Positions 25,640 to 33,907 of a stretch of DNA of 49,918 nucleotides are shown here, in pieces. Position 1 is the stretch's first letter. The number at the start of each line of letters is the position of its first letter. The notes under the pieces were generated by a model. It was not told the origin of the DNA. It did not search any database and saw only the letters and a list, made by a program, of their open reading frames with translations. The position numbers were made by a program, and so were the translations under genes. Origin of the DNA: an uncultured Pelagibacteraceae bacterium (GTDB taxonomy: Bacteria > Pseudomonadota > Alphaproteobacteria > Pelagibacterales > Pelagibacteraceae). The DNA lies in NCBI GenBank assembly GCA_902573295.1, contig CACGJB010000005.1, positions 1-49,918 on the forward strand. The letters run 5' to 3'.

Positions 25640-26725
25640 TTATTTTGGATCTAGCGCTCTTGCATCAGTGCTGTTCCAGCCTATATTTATATCTTGGCTG
25701 ACTTTGAGCTCTAAATTAGATGTGCTATTAGGCACTTTAAGAATAAATTCTGAACTTCCCAAAAGATTAAGCCTTACTCTAGTATGATCACCGTGATAAA
25801 TTACTTCCTCAATCTTTCCAGTAAACATATTATCCATTTTATCAGTTGGATTTATCAATGCTCTCTCAGGTCTCAATGACACAGTTGTTTTTTCTCCTTT
25901 TGAATTAACAGATATTGGGTTTGCTAGTATCTCTGAGTTTGCTAATTTAACTTTACATTTGTCTTTGTCGATATCCACAACTTCACCATTGAAAGTATTA
26001 TTCTCACCTATGAACTCAGCAACAAAAGAATTAACAGGTTTTTCATAAAGCTCAGCTGGGTCTGATAACTGTTGAACTTTTCCGTCATTAAATACTGCAA
26101 TTCTATTTGACATAGTTAATGCCTCACTTTGATCGTGGGTAACATACACAACCGTTACACCAATACTTTCGTGAATATGTTTAATTTCATATTGCATACT
26201 TTCTCTCAAATTTTTATCTAATGCTCCTAGAGGTTCGTCCATTAATACTACTGCTGGATCAAACACCAAAGCTCTAGCAACTGCCACACGTTGTTGTTGA
26301 CCACCAGAAAGTTGAGCTGGCATTCTAGATTCAAAACCATTTAGAGAAACCATTGATAGAGCCTTATCTACTTTTTTGTCAATTTCATCTTTTTCAACTT
26401 TTCTTACTCTTAGAGGAAAAGCTAAATTTTCATAAACTGTCATGTGTGGAAACAAAGCATAGTTTTGAAAAACCATCCCAATTCCTCTTTTATGAGGAGG
26501 AATATTGGAGATTATATTTCCATCTAATAAAATTTCACCATTGGTTGGGGTTTCAAAACCTGCCAACATCATCAGACATGTTGTTTTACCTGAACCAGAT
26601 GGACCAAGCATTGTTATGAACTCACCTTCTGCAATATCTAATTGAAGATCTTTAACGACGAGAACTTTACCGTCATAACTTTTATCTACTTTATCGAATT
26701 TTACAAATTCTGGATTTTTAGACAT
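25640..26725 (-). CDS. potA: Polyamine-type ABC transporter ATPase, PotA-like
   Basis: A 361-residue ATP-binding subunit. Walker A GPSGSGKTT (41-49), Q-loop VFQNYALFPH (85-94), ABC signature LSGGQQQRVAVARA (139-152), Walker B VVLMDEPLGALD (159-170) and H-loop YVTHDQSEA are all intact. The last 120 residues form the TOBE-type regulatory domain found in PotA and MalK relatives, with the SLRPERALI strand. It precedes potD by 117 bases and follows the creatinase/ectoine-hydrolase-like gene by 45, so it may be transcribed with the latter while potD has its own promoter. Confidence 0.92.
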   Translation of the reverse strand: MSKNPEFVKFDKVDKSYDGKVLVVKDLQLDIAEGEFITMLGPSGSGKTTCLMMLAGFETPTNGEILLDGNIISNIPPHKRGIGMVFQNYALFPHMTVYENLAFPLRVRKVEKDEIDKKVDKALSMVSLNGFESRMPAQLSGGQQQRVAVARALVFDPAVVLMDEPLGALDKNLRESMQYEIKHIHESIGVTVVYVTHDQSEALTMSNRIAVFNDGKVQQLSDPAELYEKPVNSFVAEFIGENNTFNGEVVDIDKDKCKVKLANSEILANPISVNSKGEKTTVSLRPERALINPTDKMDNMFTGKIEEVIYHGDHTRVRLNLLGSSEFILKVPNSTSNLELKVSQDINIGWNSTDARALDPK

Positions 26726-26770
26726 AAAGTTGAATATAAAACATTTGTATAAATAGATTTCAATAGCTAA

Positions 26771-27940
26771 TTAACTCTTTATATGAAGCTCTTTTGGAAA
26801 ATTACAGAATAATTCTGAACCGTTCTCAGTAACTCTAATAGCCTCAGATGCCTCAACGCCCCAGTCTCCAAACTGCATTACAGCTATCATATGAAAACAA
26901 ACATTGGGCTCAAGCACTGTCATATCCCCTTTATATATATTAAGAGTATGTTCTCCCCAATCAGGTGGATAACCAATACCAATTGAATAACCTGTTCTAG
27001 ATTTTTTTTCTATTCCGTATTTATCTAAAATTTTCCAAAAAGCTTGGGCCACATCATCTGCTGTATTCCCTGGTTTGATTGCACTAATTCCAGCATTTAA
27101 AGCCTCAATAGTTTTATTCATTGTATCAATCTTTAATTGATTAGGTTTTCCAAGCAAAACTGTTCTAGCCATTGGGGCATGATATCTTTTATAAACTCCA
27201 GATAATTCAATAATTGTAGCCTCGCCCTCTACAAATTTATCTTGAGTTGCTGTTAAATGTGATGCTGAAGTACCTTTTCCGGTTGGTAATAAAGTTGCAA
27301 TACTAGAGTATTCACCTCCAAATTCTTCTGTACCATAAAATAATGTTTTTTGAATTTCTCCTACTGCATCACACTGTCTAACTCCTGGCTTAATAACTTC
27401 CATAGCAGTTTTCATTCCTTTTTCTGATATTTTTGCTGCAGATTTCATGAAACCTATCTCTGCATCTGATTTAACTAATCTTGCCCAATTAACTAGACGT
27501 TCGCTATCTTTGATTTTTGCATTAGGTAATCCTTGTTTTATTTTTTCATAACAGAATGCAGTGAAATAATGTGCGTCCATTTCAACACCTATATTAAGCT
27601 TATCCCATTTTCTCTCTTTAATTATTTCAACTAAATAATCATAAGGATGTTTTGGCCATGTATGAATATAATTTTCGTCATAAACTAAAATATTCTCATC
27701 CTTTAAATAAGTTTTAATATATGCACCACCTGCATCTTGAGCCCTAACAAAACATAAAGGCTCGTCTGCATCTATGTGAACAATTGCACATTGAGCATAG
27801 TAAAAAGACCAGGCATCATAACCTGTTAGGTAATTCATATTGTTGGTATCATGTGCGATTAAAAGTTCGATGCCTTTTTCTTGCATCATTTTTTTAACTT
27901 TTTTTAATCTTTGATTATATTCTTCTTTTGTAAATAACAT
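26771..27940 (-). CDS. Ectoine hydrolase / creatinase-like M24-fold protein
   Basis: A 389-residue pita-bread-fold protein. The creatinase N-domain is about 1-150 (NNMNYLTGYDAWSFYYAQ near 33-50) and the C-domain follows. The metal aspartates of true M24 peptidases are missing: the site reads IELSGVYKRYHAPMART, and the usual GHGIG histidine block reads TGYSIGIGYPPDWGEH. That is the pattern of metal-independent creatinase and of ectoine hydrolase DoeA/EutD. LPTGKGTSASHL and the PPDWGE block resemble DoeA/EutD most. It would open the ectoine ring to N-acetyl-diaminobutyrate. It overlaps the EutA-like gene (TAATG), the same pair as in ectoine-use clusters. Creatine or another cyclic amidine is the alternative substrate. 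Confidence 0.75.
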   Translation of the reverse strand: MLFTKEEYNQRLKKVKKMMQEKGIELLIAHDTNNMNYLTGYDAWSFYYAQCAIVHIDADEPLCFVRAQDAGGAYIKTYLKDENILVYDENYIHTWPKHPYDYLVEIIKERKWDKLNIGVEMDAHYFTAFCYEKIKQGLPNAKIKDSERLVNWARLVKSDAEIGFMKSAAKISEKGMKTAMEVIKPGVRQCDAVGEIQKTLFYGTEEFGGEYSSIATLLPTGKGTSASHLTATQDKFVEGEATIIELSGVYKRYHAPMARTVLLGKPNQLKIDTMNKTIEALNAGISAIKPGNTADDVAQAFWKILDKYGIEKKSRTGYSIGIGYPPDWGEHTLNIYKGDMTVLEPNVCFHMIAVMQFGDWGVEASEAIRVTENGSELFCNFPKELHIKS

Positions 27941-28686
27941 TAATTTTCTTTAAATAATTTACCAAATCCCTCGACAGAATTATTTTTATTAATTTTTACA
28001 AGCGTATCCCAAATCAAAGCCTGATTGCTAGATAAAACTGTAGTGTTTAATTTTTTCTCTAATTTATCAATTATTGGCAATACTGGTAAAGCTGTACAAG
28101 AAACAAAGAGTGCCTCTGCCCCATTTAAGTCAATTTCAGATAGAACATTATATAAATAATTCTGATCAACTTTTCCTATATCGTAATCAGCTTCTATATC
28201 AAAGTAAGAATTTGACGTAACTTCAAATCCTTCCTCTTTAAAATATTCCAAAACTTCATCATTAAGTTTTTTGCTATAAGGTGTAAATAGACTTATTTTA
28301 TTTATATTTAATTTTTTTAAAGCTTTGATTGCAGCAGTACTTGGGGTTGTCACTTCTGCCATAGGTTTTGCAGCTTTTACTTTTTTCTCAATAGATTCAT
28401 AACCTACAGCTATCGTTCCAGATGTACAACCATAAACAACACAATCAATATCCTGATCAGGTAATATATCTTTTGTTACCTCAGTTACTTTGTTTGACAT
28501 TTTAATTAAATTTTCCTTTGTTAGTGGGTTGTAGCATTCGATACGATTTACAAAGAAATCAACTTCTCTATCTTTAATTACTTTTATAAAATCTCTTTCA
28601 ATCATAAAATCGCTTGCAAGCGCAATAAGTCCAATTCTTGGATTTGATTTAGTGATATATTTAGGATCTATTTTTGTTGAATTCAT
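27940..28686 (-). CDS. Asp/Glu racemase superfamily protein (EutA / arylmalonate decarboxylase / maleate isomerase-like)
   Basis: A 248-residue protein of the maleate isomerase/arylmalonate decarboxylase branch. The two catalytic-type cysteines are both present: VYGCTSGT near 87-90 and FVSCTALPV near 197-200. SLFTPYSKKLNDEVLEYF is the second-domain landmark. In ectoine-degradation clusters a protein of this family (EutA) accompanies EutD, and here it is the first gene of the unit, overlapping the EutD-like gene by one codon edge. That supports, but does not prove, an ectoine-type substrate. EutB, EutC and DoeB equivalents are not in the window, unless the ArgE-like gene at 13213 serves as deacetylase. 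Confidence 0.72.
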   Translation of the reverse strand: MNSTKIDPKYITKSNPRIGLIALASDFMIERDFIKVIKDREVDFFVNRIECYNPLTKENLIKMSNKVTEVTKDILPDQDIDCVVYGCTSGTIAVGYESIEKKVKAAKPMAEVTTPSTAAIKALKKLNINKISLFTPYSKKLNDEVLEYFKEEGFEVTSNSYFDIEADYDIGKVDQNYLYNVLSEIDLNGAEALFVSCTALPVLPIIDKLEKKLNTTVLSSNQALIWDTLVKINKNNSVEGFGKLFKEN

Positions 28687-28743
28687 ATTTTAAAAAGTGA
28701 ATATATCAGAAGTTCATTAATAATCATTAATATAAAAATAGGT

Positions 28744-29616
28744 ATGAATATTAAAGATACTTTCGTAGCATCCTTGGTGCCTATTTTTTTAGGCTTTGGT
28801 TTTGTAATAGCTAAACCAGCTTTTGAATCTTTTCCCCCCATTCTTTTGATGGGTATCAGATTTACGTTTGCTGCATCATTATTAATTTGGTGGTTTCCAA
28901 TTCCAAAAGGATATTTAAAAAGAATTTTTGCGGCATCATTAGTAGCTAATACGTTGCAATATAGTATTACATATACTGGTTTAGATTTAATTGATGCATC
29001 TTCAGCAGTTCTTTTGGTTCAGATGGAAGTTCCGTTTGGAGTAATTTTTGCTTACTTCATGCTTAACGAAAAACCAACTATTAGAGCTTTGATTGGTATA
29101 GCTATCGCTTTTGTTGGTGTTTATATTTTAACTGGATCTCCTAACTTAGATGGAAAATTTATTGGAATCGGTCTTACAATATTAGGATCTGCTGTATGGG
29201 CTCTCGGACAAGTTATGGTTAAACCACTAAGCAAAGAAATAAATCCTTTAGCATTAGTTGCTTGGTTAGCATTATTCTCTGGACCGGTTTTAGTAATGCT
29301 ATCTGCAATAATTGATGGGAATACAATTAATTATCTAACAAATGCAAAATTTGATCATTGGATTATTGCTATTTATATTGGTTTCATCATGCAACCAATT
29401 ACATACGGTTGTTTCTATTATGTTTTAAAAAACAACCCACTTTATAAAGTGCTTCCTATCGTTACCATGGGTATACCCCCAACAGGATTATTGGCTGCAA
29501 TTTTTCTTTTAGGTGAAAAACCAACACAAGAATTATTTATAGGTGGTGCAATAATAATAGTAGGTGTGATTTTAATTGTATTTACAAAAAATAAAAAAGA
29601 AGAGGAAATAAAATGA
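28744..29616 (+). CDS. EamA/DMT-family membrane transporter
   Basis: A 290-residue membrane protein with about ten hydrophobic segments in two EamA repeats: the first ends near SPNLDGKFIG, the second starts IGLTILGSAVWALGQVMVK. The family moves amino acids, nucleobases, amines and many other small solutes, usually outward. It starts 57 bases from the divergent EutA-like gene. It overlaps the following 3-hydroxyisobutyrate-dehydrogenase-like gene by four bases (ATGA), so it begins a four-gene plus-strand operon. No substrate can be named. Confidence 0.88.
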   Translation: MNIKDTFVASLVPIFLGFGFVIAKPAFESFPPILLMGIRFTFAASLLIWWFPIPKGYLKRIFAASLVANTLQYSITYTGLDLIDASSAVLLVQMEVPFGVIFAYFMLNEKPTIRALIGIAIAFVGVYILTGSPNLDGKFIGIGLTILGSAVWALGQVMVKPLSKEINPLALVAWLALFSGPVLVMLSAIIDGNTINYLTNAKFDHWIIAIYIGFIMQPITYGCFYYVLKNNPLYKVLPIVTMGIPPTGLLAAIFLLGEKPTQELFIGGAIIIVGVILIVFTKNKKEEEIK

Positions 29617-30554
29617 AAATAGGTTTTATTGGTTTAGGAAATGTAGGTGGTAAACTAGCTGGAAGCTTAATAAGAAATAATTTTGATGTTACTGTGAGAG
29701 AAATAGATGAAAGTTTAACAAATGAATTTAAAAAGCTAGGTGCTAAAGTTGCAAAGTCTCCTAAAGAATTGGCAGAACAAACTGATCTAATTATTACTTC
29801 ACTTCCTTCACCTGAAGTTTCTGCAGAAGTTATGGAAAGTGAAGATGGAATTCTAAATGGTTTATCAGAAAATAAAATTTGGTTAGAGATGAGCACAACA
29901 GATGAAAACGAAGTTAAGAGACTTGGTGAAAAAGTAATCTCGAAAAAAGCTATCCCACTAGATGGACCTGTTAGTGGAGGATGTCATAGAGCAGCCACAG
30001 GTAATATTGCTATATTTGTTGGAGGAGATAGAAAAGCTTTTGAAAAAATATTACCTACCTTAACTGTAATGGGTAGAAAAGTTTTACATACTGGGGAGTT
30101 AGGTAGTGCGTCAGTTCTTAAAGTTATAACAAATTATTTGGCATCAGTTCATTTGGTAGCTTTAGGTGAGGCATGGACTATTGCTAAAAAATCAAATTTA
30201 GATCTAACTAAAACATTTAAAGGTATAGAAGTTTCATCTGGAAATTCATTTGTTCATGAAACAGAAAGTCAGGTTATTTTGAATGGTTCTTATAATATTA
30301 ATTTTACAATGGATCTTGTTTTGAAAGATACTAGTTTATTCGATAATTTAGCTAAGAAATTAAATGCTCCTTTGGAAATTTCTCCAAAGATAGTTGAGAT
30401 ATTTAAAGATGGACAAAAAAAGTATGGTTCAAGAGCATGGTCATCAATGATTGTAAAAAGAATGGAAGATTTAAATAAAATTGATTTTAGAGCTAAAGGT
30501 TTTCCTGATGAGCTTGTGGATAATGAACCAGAAGAAAAAGGTTATGAAATTTAA
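29613..30554 (+). CDS. 3-hydroxyisobutyrate dehydrogenase family oxidoreductase
   Basis: A 313-residue NAD(P)-dependent beta-hydroxyacid dehydrogenase. The Rossmann motif GFIGLGNVGGKLA is at 4-16. The substrate signature DGPVSGGCHRAATGN (about 116-130) and the catalytic lysine in KVITNYLASVH (about 169) are intact. Members reduce or oxidise 3-hydroxyisobutyrate, tartronate semialdehyde, succinic semialdehyde and similar compounds. The next gene is an aldehyde dehydrogenase 21 bases on, so the two may act in sequence. An AGAGGAA ribosome site lies within the end of the upstream transporter gene. Confidence 0.88.
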   Translation: MKIGFIGLGNVGGKLAGSLIRNNFDVTVREIDESLTNEFKKLGAKVAKSPKELAEQTDLIITSLPSPEVSAEVMESEDGILNGLSENKIWLEMSTTDENEVKRLGEKVISKKAIPLDGPVSGGCHRAATGNIAIFVGGDRKAFEKILPTLTVMGRKVLHTGELGSASVLKVITNYLASVHLVALGEAWTIAKKSNLDLTKTFKGIEVSSGNSFVHETESQVILNGSYNINFTMDLVLKDTSLFDNLAKKLNAPLEISPKIVEIFKDGQKKYGSRAWSSMIVKRMEDLNKIDFRAKGFPDELVDNEPEEKGYEI

Positions 30555-30575
30555 TTAATATGTTAAAATTAAAAA

Positions 30576-32006
30576 ATGTTAGATAAAAGGAAATTTTACA
30601 TAAATGGGAAATGGGTTGACCCAATCGAAAAAAAAGATTTTGAGGTAATCAATCCTTGTAATGAAGATCCTTGTGCAATTATTTCTTTAGGTTCAAAAAA
30701 AGACACAGATAACGCAGTTAAAGCTGCAAAAACTGCATTTGAAACCTGGAAAGAAACTAGCAAAGAAGAAAGATTGGATTTGTTGGAAAAATTATTAGTA
30801 GTTTATAAAAAAAGATTTGGAGAAATGGCAGAAGCTATTTCGCTAGAAATGGGAGCTCCAATGGATTGGGCCACTGATGTTCAAACTGGATCAGGACAAG
30901 CACATTTAGAAGATTTTATTTTAAGATTGAAAGAATTTAATTTTGATGAACACTTTGATAAAAAATCAAACAACCATATTTGTTATGAACCAATTGGAGT
31001 ATGTGGATTAATTACTCCATGGAATTGGCCAATAAACCAAATAGCTCTTAAAGTGGTCCCAGCATTTGCAACTGGTTGTACGATGATACTTAAACCATCT
31101 GAAATAGCTCCTATCTCTGGAATGTTGTTTGCAGAAATGATTGATGAAGTTGGATTTCCTGATGGTGTATTTAATCTAGTAAATGGTGATGGCGCAGGTG
31201 TTGGAACACAAATATCAAGTCATCCTGATATTGATATGGTTTCATTTACAGGATCAACTCGTGCTGGAAGACTTATTTCAAAAAATGCAGCCGAAACAAT
31301 TAAAAGAGTTTGTTTAGAGCTTGGAGGTAAAGGTGGAAATATAGTTTTCGCAGATAGTTACAAAAATGCTGTTCGAGACGGCATAAGAAATGTTATGAGT
31401 AATTCTGGTCAATCTTGTGATGCACCAACAAGAATGTTGGTTGAAAAATCTATTTATAAAAGAGCAGTTGAGGAGGCAGTTGATGAAGCAAATAAAATAA
31501 ATGTAGATCAAGCCTCAAAGAAAGGTGATCATATAGGACCTGTAATATCAAAAACTCAATATGATAAGATCATCAATTTAATTGAAAGCGGAATTTCTGA
31601 AGGCGCAACGTTAGCAGCCGGGGGTCCAGAGTTACCTAATGGATTAAATAAAGGTTATTTTATAAAACCAACAATTTTTACAGATGTTACAAACGATATG
31701 AGAATTGCAAAAGAAGAAATCTTTGGTCCAGTTCTATCAATTATTCCATTTGAGACTGAAGACGAAGCGGTGAACATTGTGAACGATACTTCATATGGTT
31801 TGGGAAATTATTTACAAACAGAAGATAGAGAAAAAGCACATAGAGTTGCTAAAAAATTAAGATCTGGTTGTGTTTATATTAATGGTAATGCAGCTGATGC
31901 TGGAACCCCTTTTGGAGGTTACAGACAATCAGGAAATGGTAGAGAAGGTGGAGTTTGGGGTCTTGATGAGTATCTAGAAGTTAAAACTGTTACTGGGTGG
32001 AAATAA
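30576..32006 (+). CDS. Aldehyde dehydrogenase (NAD(P)+), paralogue 2
   Basis: A 476-residue aldehyde dehydrogenase with catalytic Cys281 (NSGQSCDAPTRM), general base Glu248 (LELGGKGGN), FTGSTRAG at 224-231 and ITPWNWPINQ at 146-155. It aligns with paralogue 1 at 16119 almost without gaps, both starting MLDK and YINGxWV, which points to an old duplication. It lies between the 3-hydroxyisobutyrate-dehydrogenase-like gene and the glycerophosphodiesterase gene. A betaine-aldehyde or aminoaldehyde substrate is plausible because the next 10 kb encode quaternary-amine catabolism. This is inference only. Confidence 0.92.
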   Translation: MLDKRKFYINGKWVDPIEKKDFEVINPCNEDPCAIISLGSKKDTDNAVKAAKTAFETWKETSKEERLDLLEKLLVVYKKRFGEMAEAISLEMGAPMDWATDVQTGSGQAHLEDFILRLKEFNFDEHFDKKSNNHICYEPIGVCGLITPWNWPINQIALKVVPAFATGCTMILKPSEIAPISGMLFAEMIDEVGFPDGVFNLVNGDGAGVGTQISSHPDIDMVSFTGSTRAGRLISKNAAETIKRVCLELGGKGGNIVFADSYKNAVRDGIRNVMSNSGQSCDAPTRMLVEKSIYKRAVEEAVDEANKINVDQASKKGDHIGPVISKTQYDKIINLIESGISEGATLAAGGPELPNGLNKGYFIKPTIFTDVTNDMRIAKEEIFGPVLSIIPFETEDEAVNIVNDTSYGLGNYLQTEDREKAHRVAKKLRSGCVYINGNAADAGTPFGGYRQSGNGREGGVWGLDEYLEVKTVTGWK

Positions 32007-32012
32007 AAATTT

Positions 32013-32651
32013 ATGCATCTAATCCATCGAGGGATTGTAAACAAAAAATATAAAGAAAACCTTTTAAATTCATTTAAACAATCATTTAAAAAAGGATTTG
32101 GAATAGAAACTGATATACACGCAACTAAAGATAATAAATTTGTCTGTTATCACGACTTTACTTTAACAAGGATTTTCAAAAAAAAACAAAGTGTTAAAAA
32201 CTTAAATTATCAAAAATTAAAAGAAATAAGTCTCAAACAAAATAAACCAATTCCCTTACTCCAAGATTTATTAAAGATATCAAAAAATAAATTCTATTTA
32301 TTTATTGAAATTAAGCCCAAATTCTCAACAGAATTGCTTAAAAAACTAATTAATGAAACATCTAAATATTCAAAATGTGTATTTATTTCGTTTAAACATC
32401 AAAATATTTTTAATCTTTTAAAACTAAATAAGAAAATAAAAGTGGGTTTATCTTTTTCACCACCAAGAACTGTGAAATCAATAGAAAAAAAATCAATAAA
32501 TAAAAATATAGATTGCTTAATTCTTGATAAATCATACATCAAAAACAAAAAAATTCAGAAACTAAAGATTAAAAAATATTTTTACACAATTAAAAATAAT
32601 TCTGAATTCAAAAAATATAAAAAAAATAATCTTATATTCGAAAACTTATAA
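32013..32651 (+). CDS. Glycerophosphodiester phosphodiesterase family protein
   Basis: A 212-residue TIM-barrel phosphodiesterase of the GDPD/UgpQ family. Catalytic pieces are present in order: HRG with His5, the ETD pair Glu32/Asp34, His47 in CYHDFTLTR, and a downstream EIKPK metal segment near 97. It has no signal peptide and so acts in the cytoplasm. It would release glycerol-3-phosphate and an alcohol such as choline or ethanolamine from deacylated phospholipids, which could supply choline to the betaine genes nearby. Somewhat short for the family (usually 230-250). It overlaps the opposing hydroxylase gene by six bases. Confidence 0.82.
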   Translation: MHLIHRGIVNKKYKENLLNSFKQSFKKGFGIETDIHATKDNKFVCYHDFTLTRIFKKKQSVKNLNYQKLKEISLKQNKPIPLLQDLLKISKNKFYLFIEIKPKFSTELLKKLINETSKYSKCVFISFKHQNIFNLLKLNKKIKVGLSFSPPRTVKSIEKKSINKNIDCLILDKSYIKNKKIQKLKIKKYFYTIKNNSEFKKYKKNNLIFENL

Positions 32652-33776
32652 TTGTTGCTTAAGATAATTTAATCTTCCAATTATTTCGTCTCTATCCATA
32701 TAATAACCTTGAAGGTGCCTATGTCCTGAGTTTGGATCAAATTCCGTTCTGCCGTGCAGTAGTCTTCTGTTATTAAATGAAAAAATATCACCTGCTTCTA
32801 ATCTAAAATTAATTTGAAATTTACTATCATGTAATAGATTACCAAATCGATGATGTGCTTTATAAACTGAGTCCATTACATCTGGGTGACAATCAAGTGC
32901 ATCTAGGGTTGCAATACTGTAACGAATATCATTATAATCTCCATCTTTTGTAAGTGAGATTGCTGTGCCGTGAACACTTCTAATTGCTTCTTGAGTATAA
33001 TCTTTATCTCTAAATTTTAGCGGAGTGTTGACCAAAATATCAAAAGTTTCTTTTTCATTTTTTCTTAAAAAGTCTGCAACTGCAAAAGCATCAACTGCGG
33101 AAGAGTCTCCTCCTTTTGCAGAATTTATTAAACAATGTAAAAATTGATATCCTGGAGGATTTTCAAACCAAGGTAAATCCATATGATTTCTCAATGCATG
33201 AGCTGTGTATGCTGAATTATTTGGTTTTGGAATGTTAATTACTTCAAAAGGTGTTTTAAAAAATGTTTCACGAGTATGACTTATTCGGTTTAATACATTT
33301 AATCCTGAATTTTTTTCAACAGGTGCATTCTTGACAATTGCTATCCCGGTGTGATGCAAAAGTTCCAACCATTTAATTAATCCCTCATCAGAACTTATAA
33401 TTTCGTCATGATCGATTTGAATAGACTCTAAATTTTTTTCAAGTGAACTGTCCCAAAGTTTATAAGGAGAAATATACTTATGTTTGTGTTTTAAAGTATA
33501 ACAATTTTCTCTTAGCCATTTAGGGTCATAATAACTTGTGTGATCTCCTTCGCTCCATTCAATCTCTAATTTTCCATCTGGACTTAGAGAATATTTTTTT
33601 GGGTTAATATCTTGTGAGACTTTCAAGATATTAAACATTCGATGTCTTGAGTCTTTGTCATGAGCAGTTGGGCAATTATCTCTCAACCAAAGATAATTGA
33701 ATTTGCTCTCTTCGCCATCACTCCAAATAACTTTTAAATAAGTAGAATTTTTTTCAAGTTTAGAAATTACACTCAC
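32646..33776 (-). CDS. Gamma-butyrobetaine hydroxylase-like 2-oxoglutarate dioxygenase (BBOX/TmpA group)
   Basis: A 376-residue Fe(II)/2-oxoglutarate oxygenase with an N-terminal DUF971-type domain (1-100, YLWLRDNCPTAHD near 28-40) and a TauD-type C-domain. Iron ligands are His198, Asp200 (RNHMDLPW) and His341 (RRLLHGRTEF). In carnitine synthesis this enzyme hydroxylates gamma-butyrobetaine to carnitine. The related TmpA hydroxylates 2-trimethylaminoethylphosphonate. The N-terminal zinc site is degenerate: of the three cysteines known in human BBOX1 only the first remains. It is divergent from proX (131 bases). The carnitine genes downstream favour butyrobetaine as substrate; the PhnZ/TmpB-like gene at 41735 keeps TmpA activity in play. 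Confidence 0.85.
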   Translation of the reverse strand: MSVISKLEKNSTYLKVIWSDGEESKFNYLWLRDNCPTAHDKDSRHRMFNILKVSQDINPKKYSLSPDGKLEIEWSEGDHTSYYDPKWLRENCYTLKHKHKYISPYKLWDSSLEKNLESIQIDHDEIISSDEGLIKWLELLHHTGIAIVKNAPVEKNSGLNVLNRISHTRETFFKTPFEVINIPKPNNSAYTAHALRNHMDLPWFENPPGYQFLHCLINSAKGGDSSAVDAFAVADFLRKNEKETFDILVNTPLKFRDKDYTQEAIRSVHGTAISLTKDGDYNDIRYSIATLDALDCHPDVMDSVYKAHHRFGNLLHDSKFQINFRLEAGDIFSFNNRRLLHGRTEFDPNSGHRHLQGYYMDRDEIIGRLNYLKQQL

Positions 33777-33828
33777 TCTTAATCTTTATATAAATGGATA
33801 TCCAAATCAACTCAATTAATGGTTGTAT

Positions 33829-33840
33829 TTTGAATTCAAA
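33829..33840. promoter_or_regulatory. 12-bp palindrome in the hydroxylase-proX divergent region
   Basis: TTTGAATTCAAA is a perfect inverted repeat about midway in the 131-base gap between the divergent hydroxylase and proX genes. A shared operator for both directions is possible. The rest of the gap holds AT-rich promoter-like sequence and an AAGGAGA ribosome site just before proX. Confidence 0.35.
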
Positions 33841-33907
33841 GCTTGTTTTTTATCTTTATTCATTATTAAATCTTCATATTAAAACTTAACCTTAAGGAGA
33901 TAATTTA

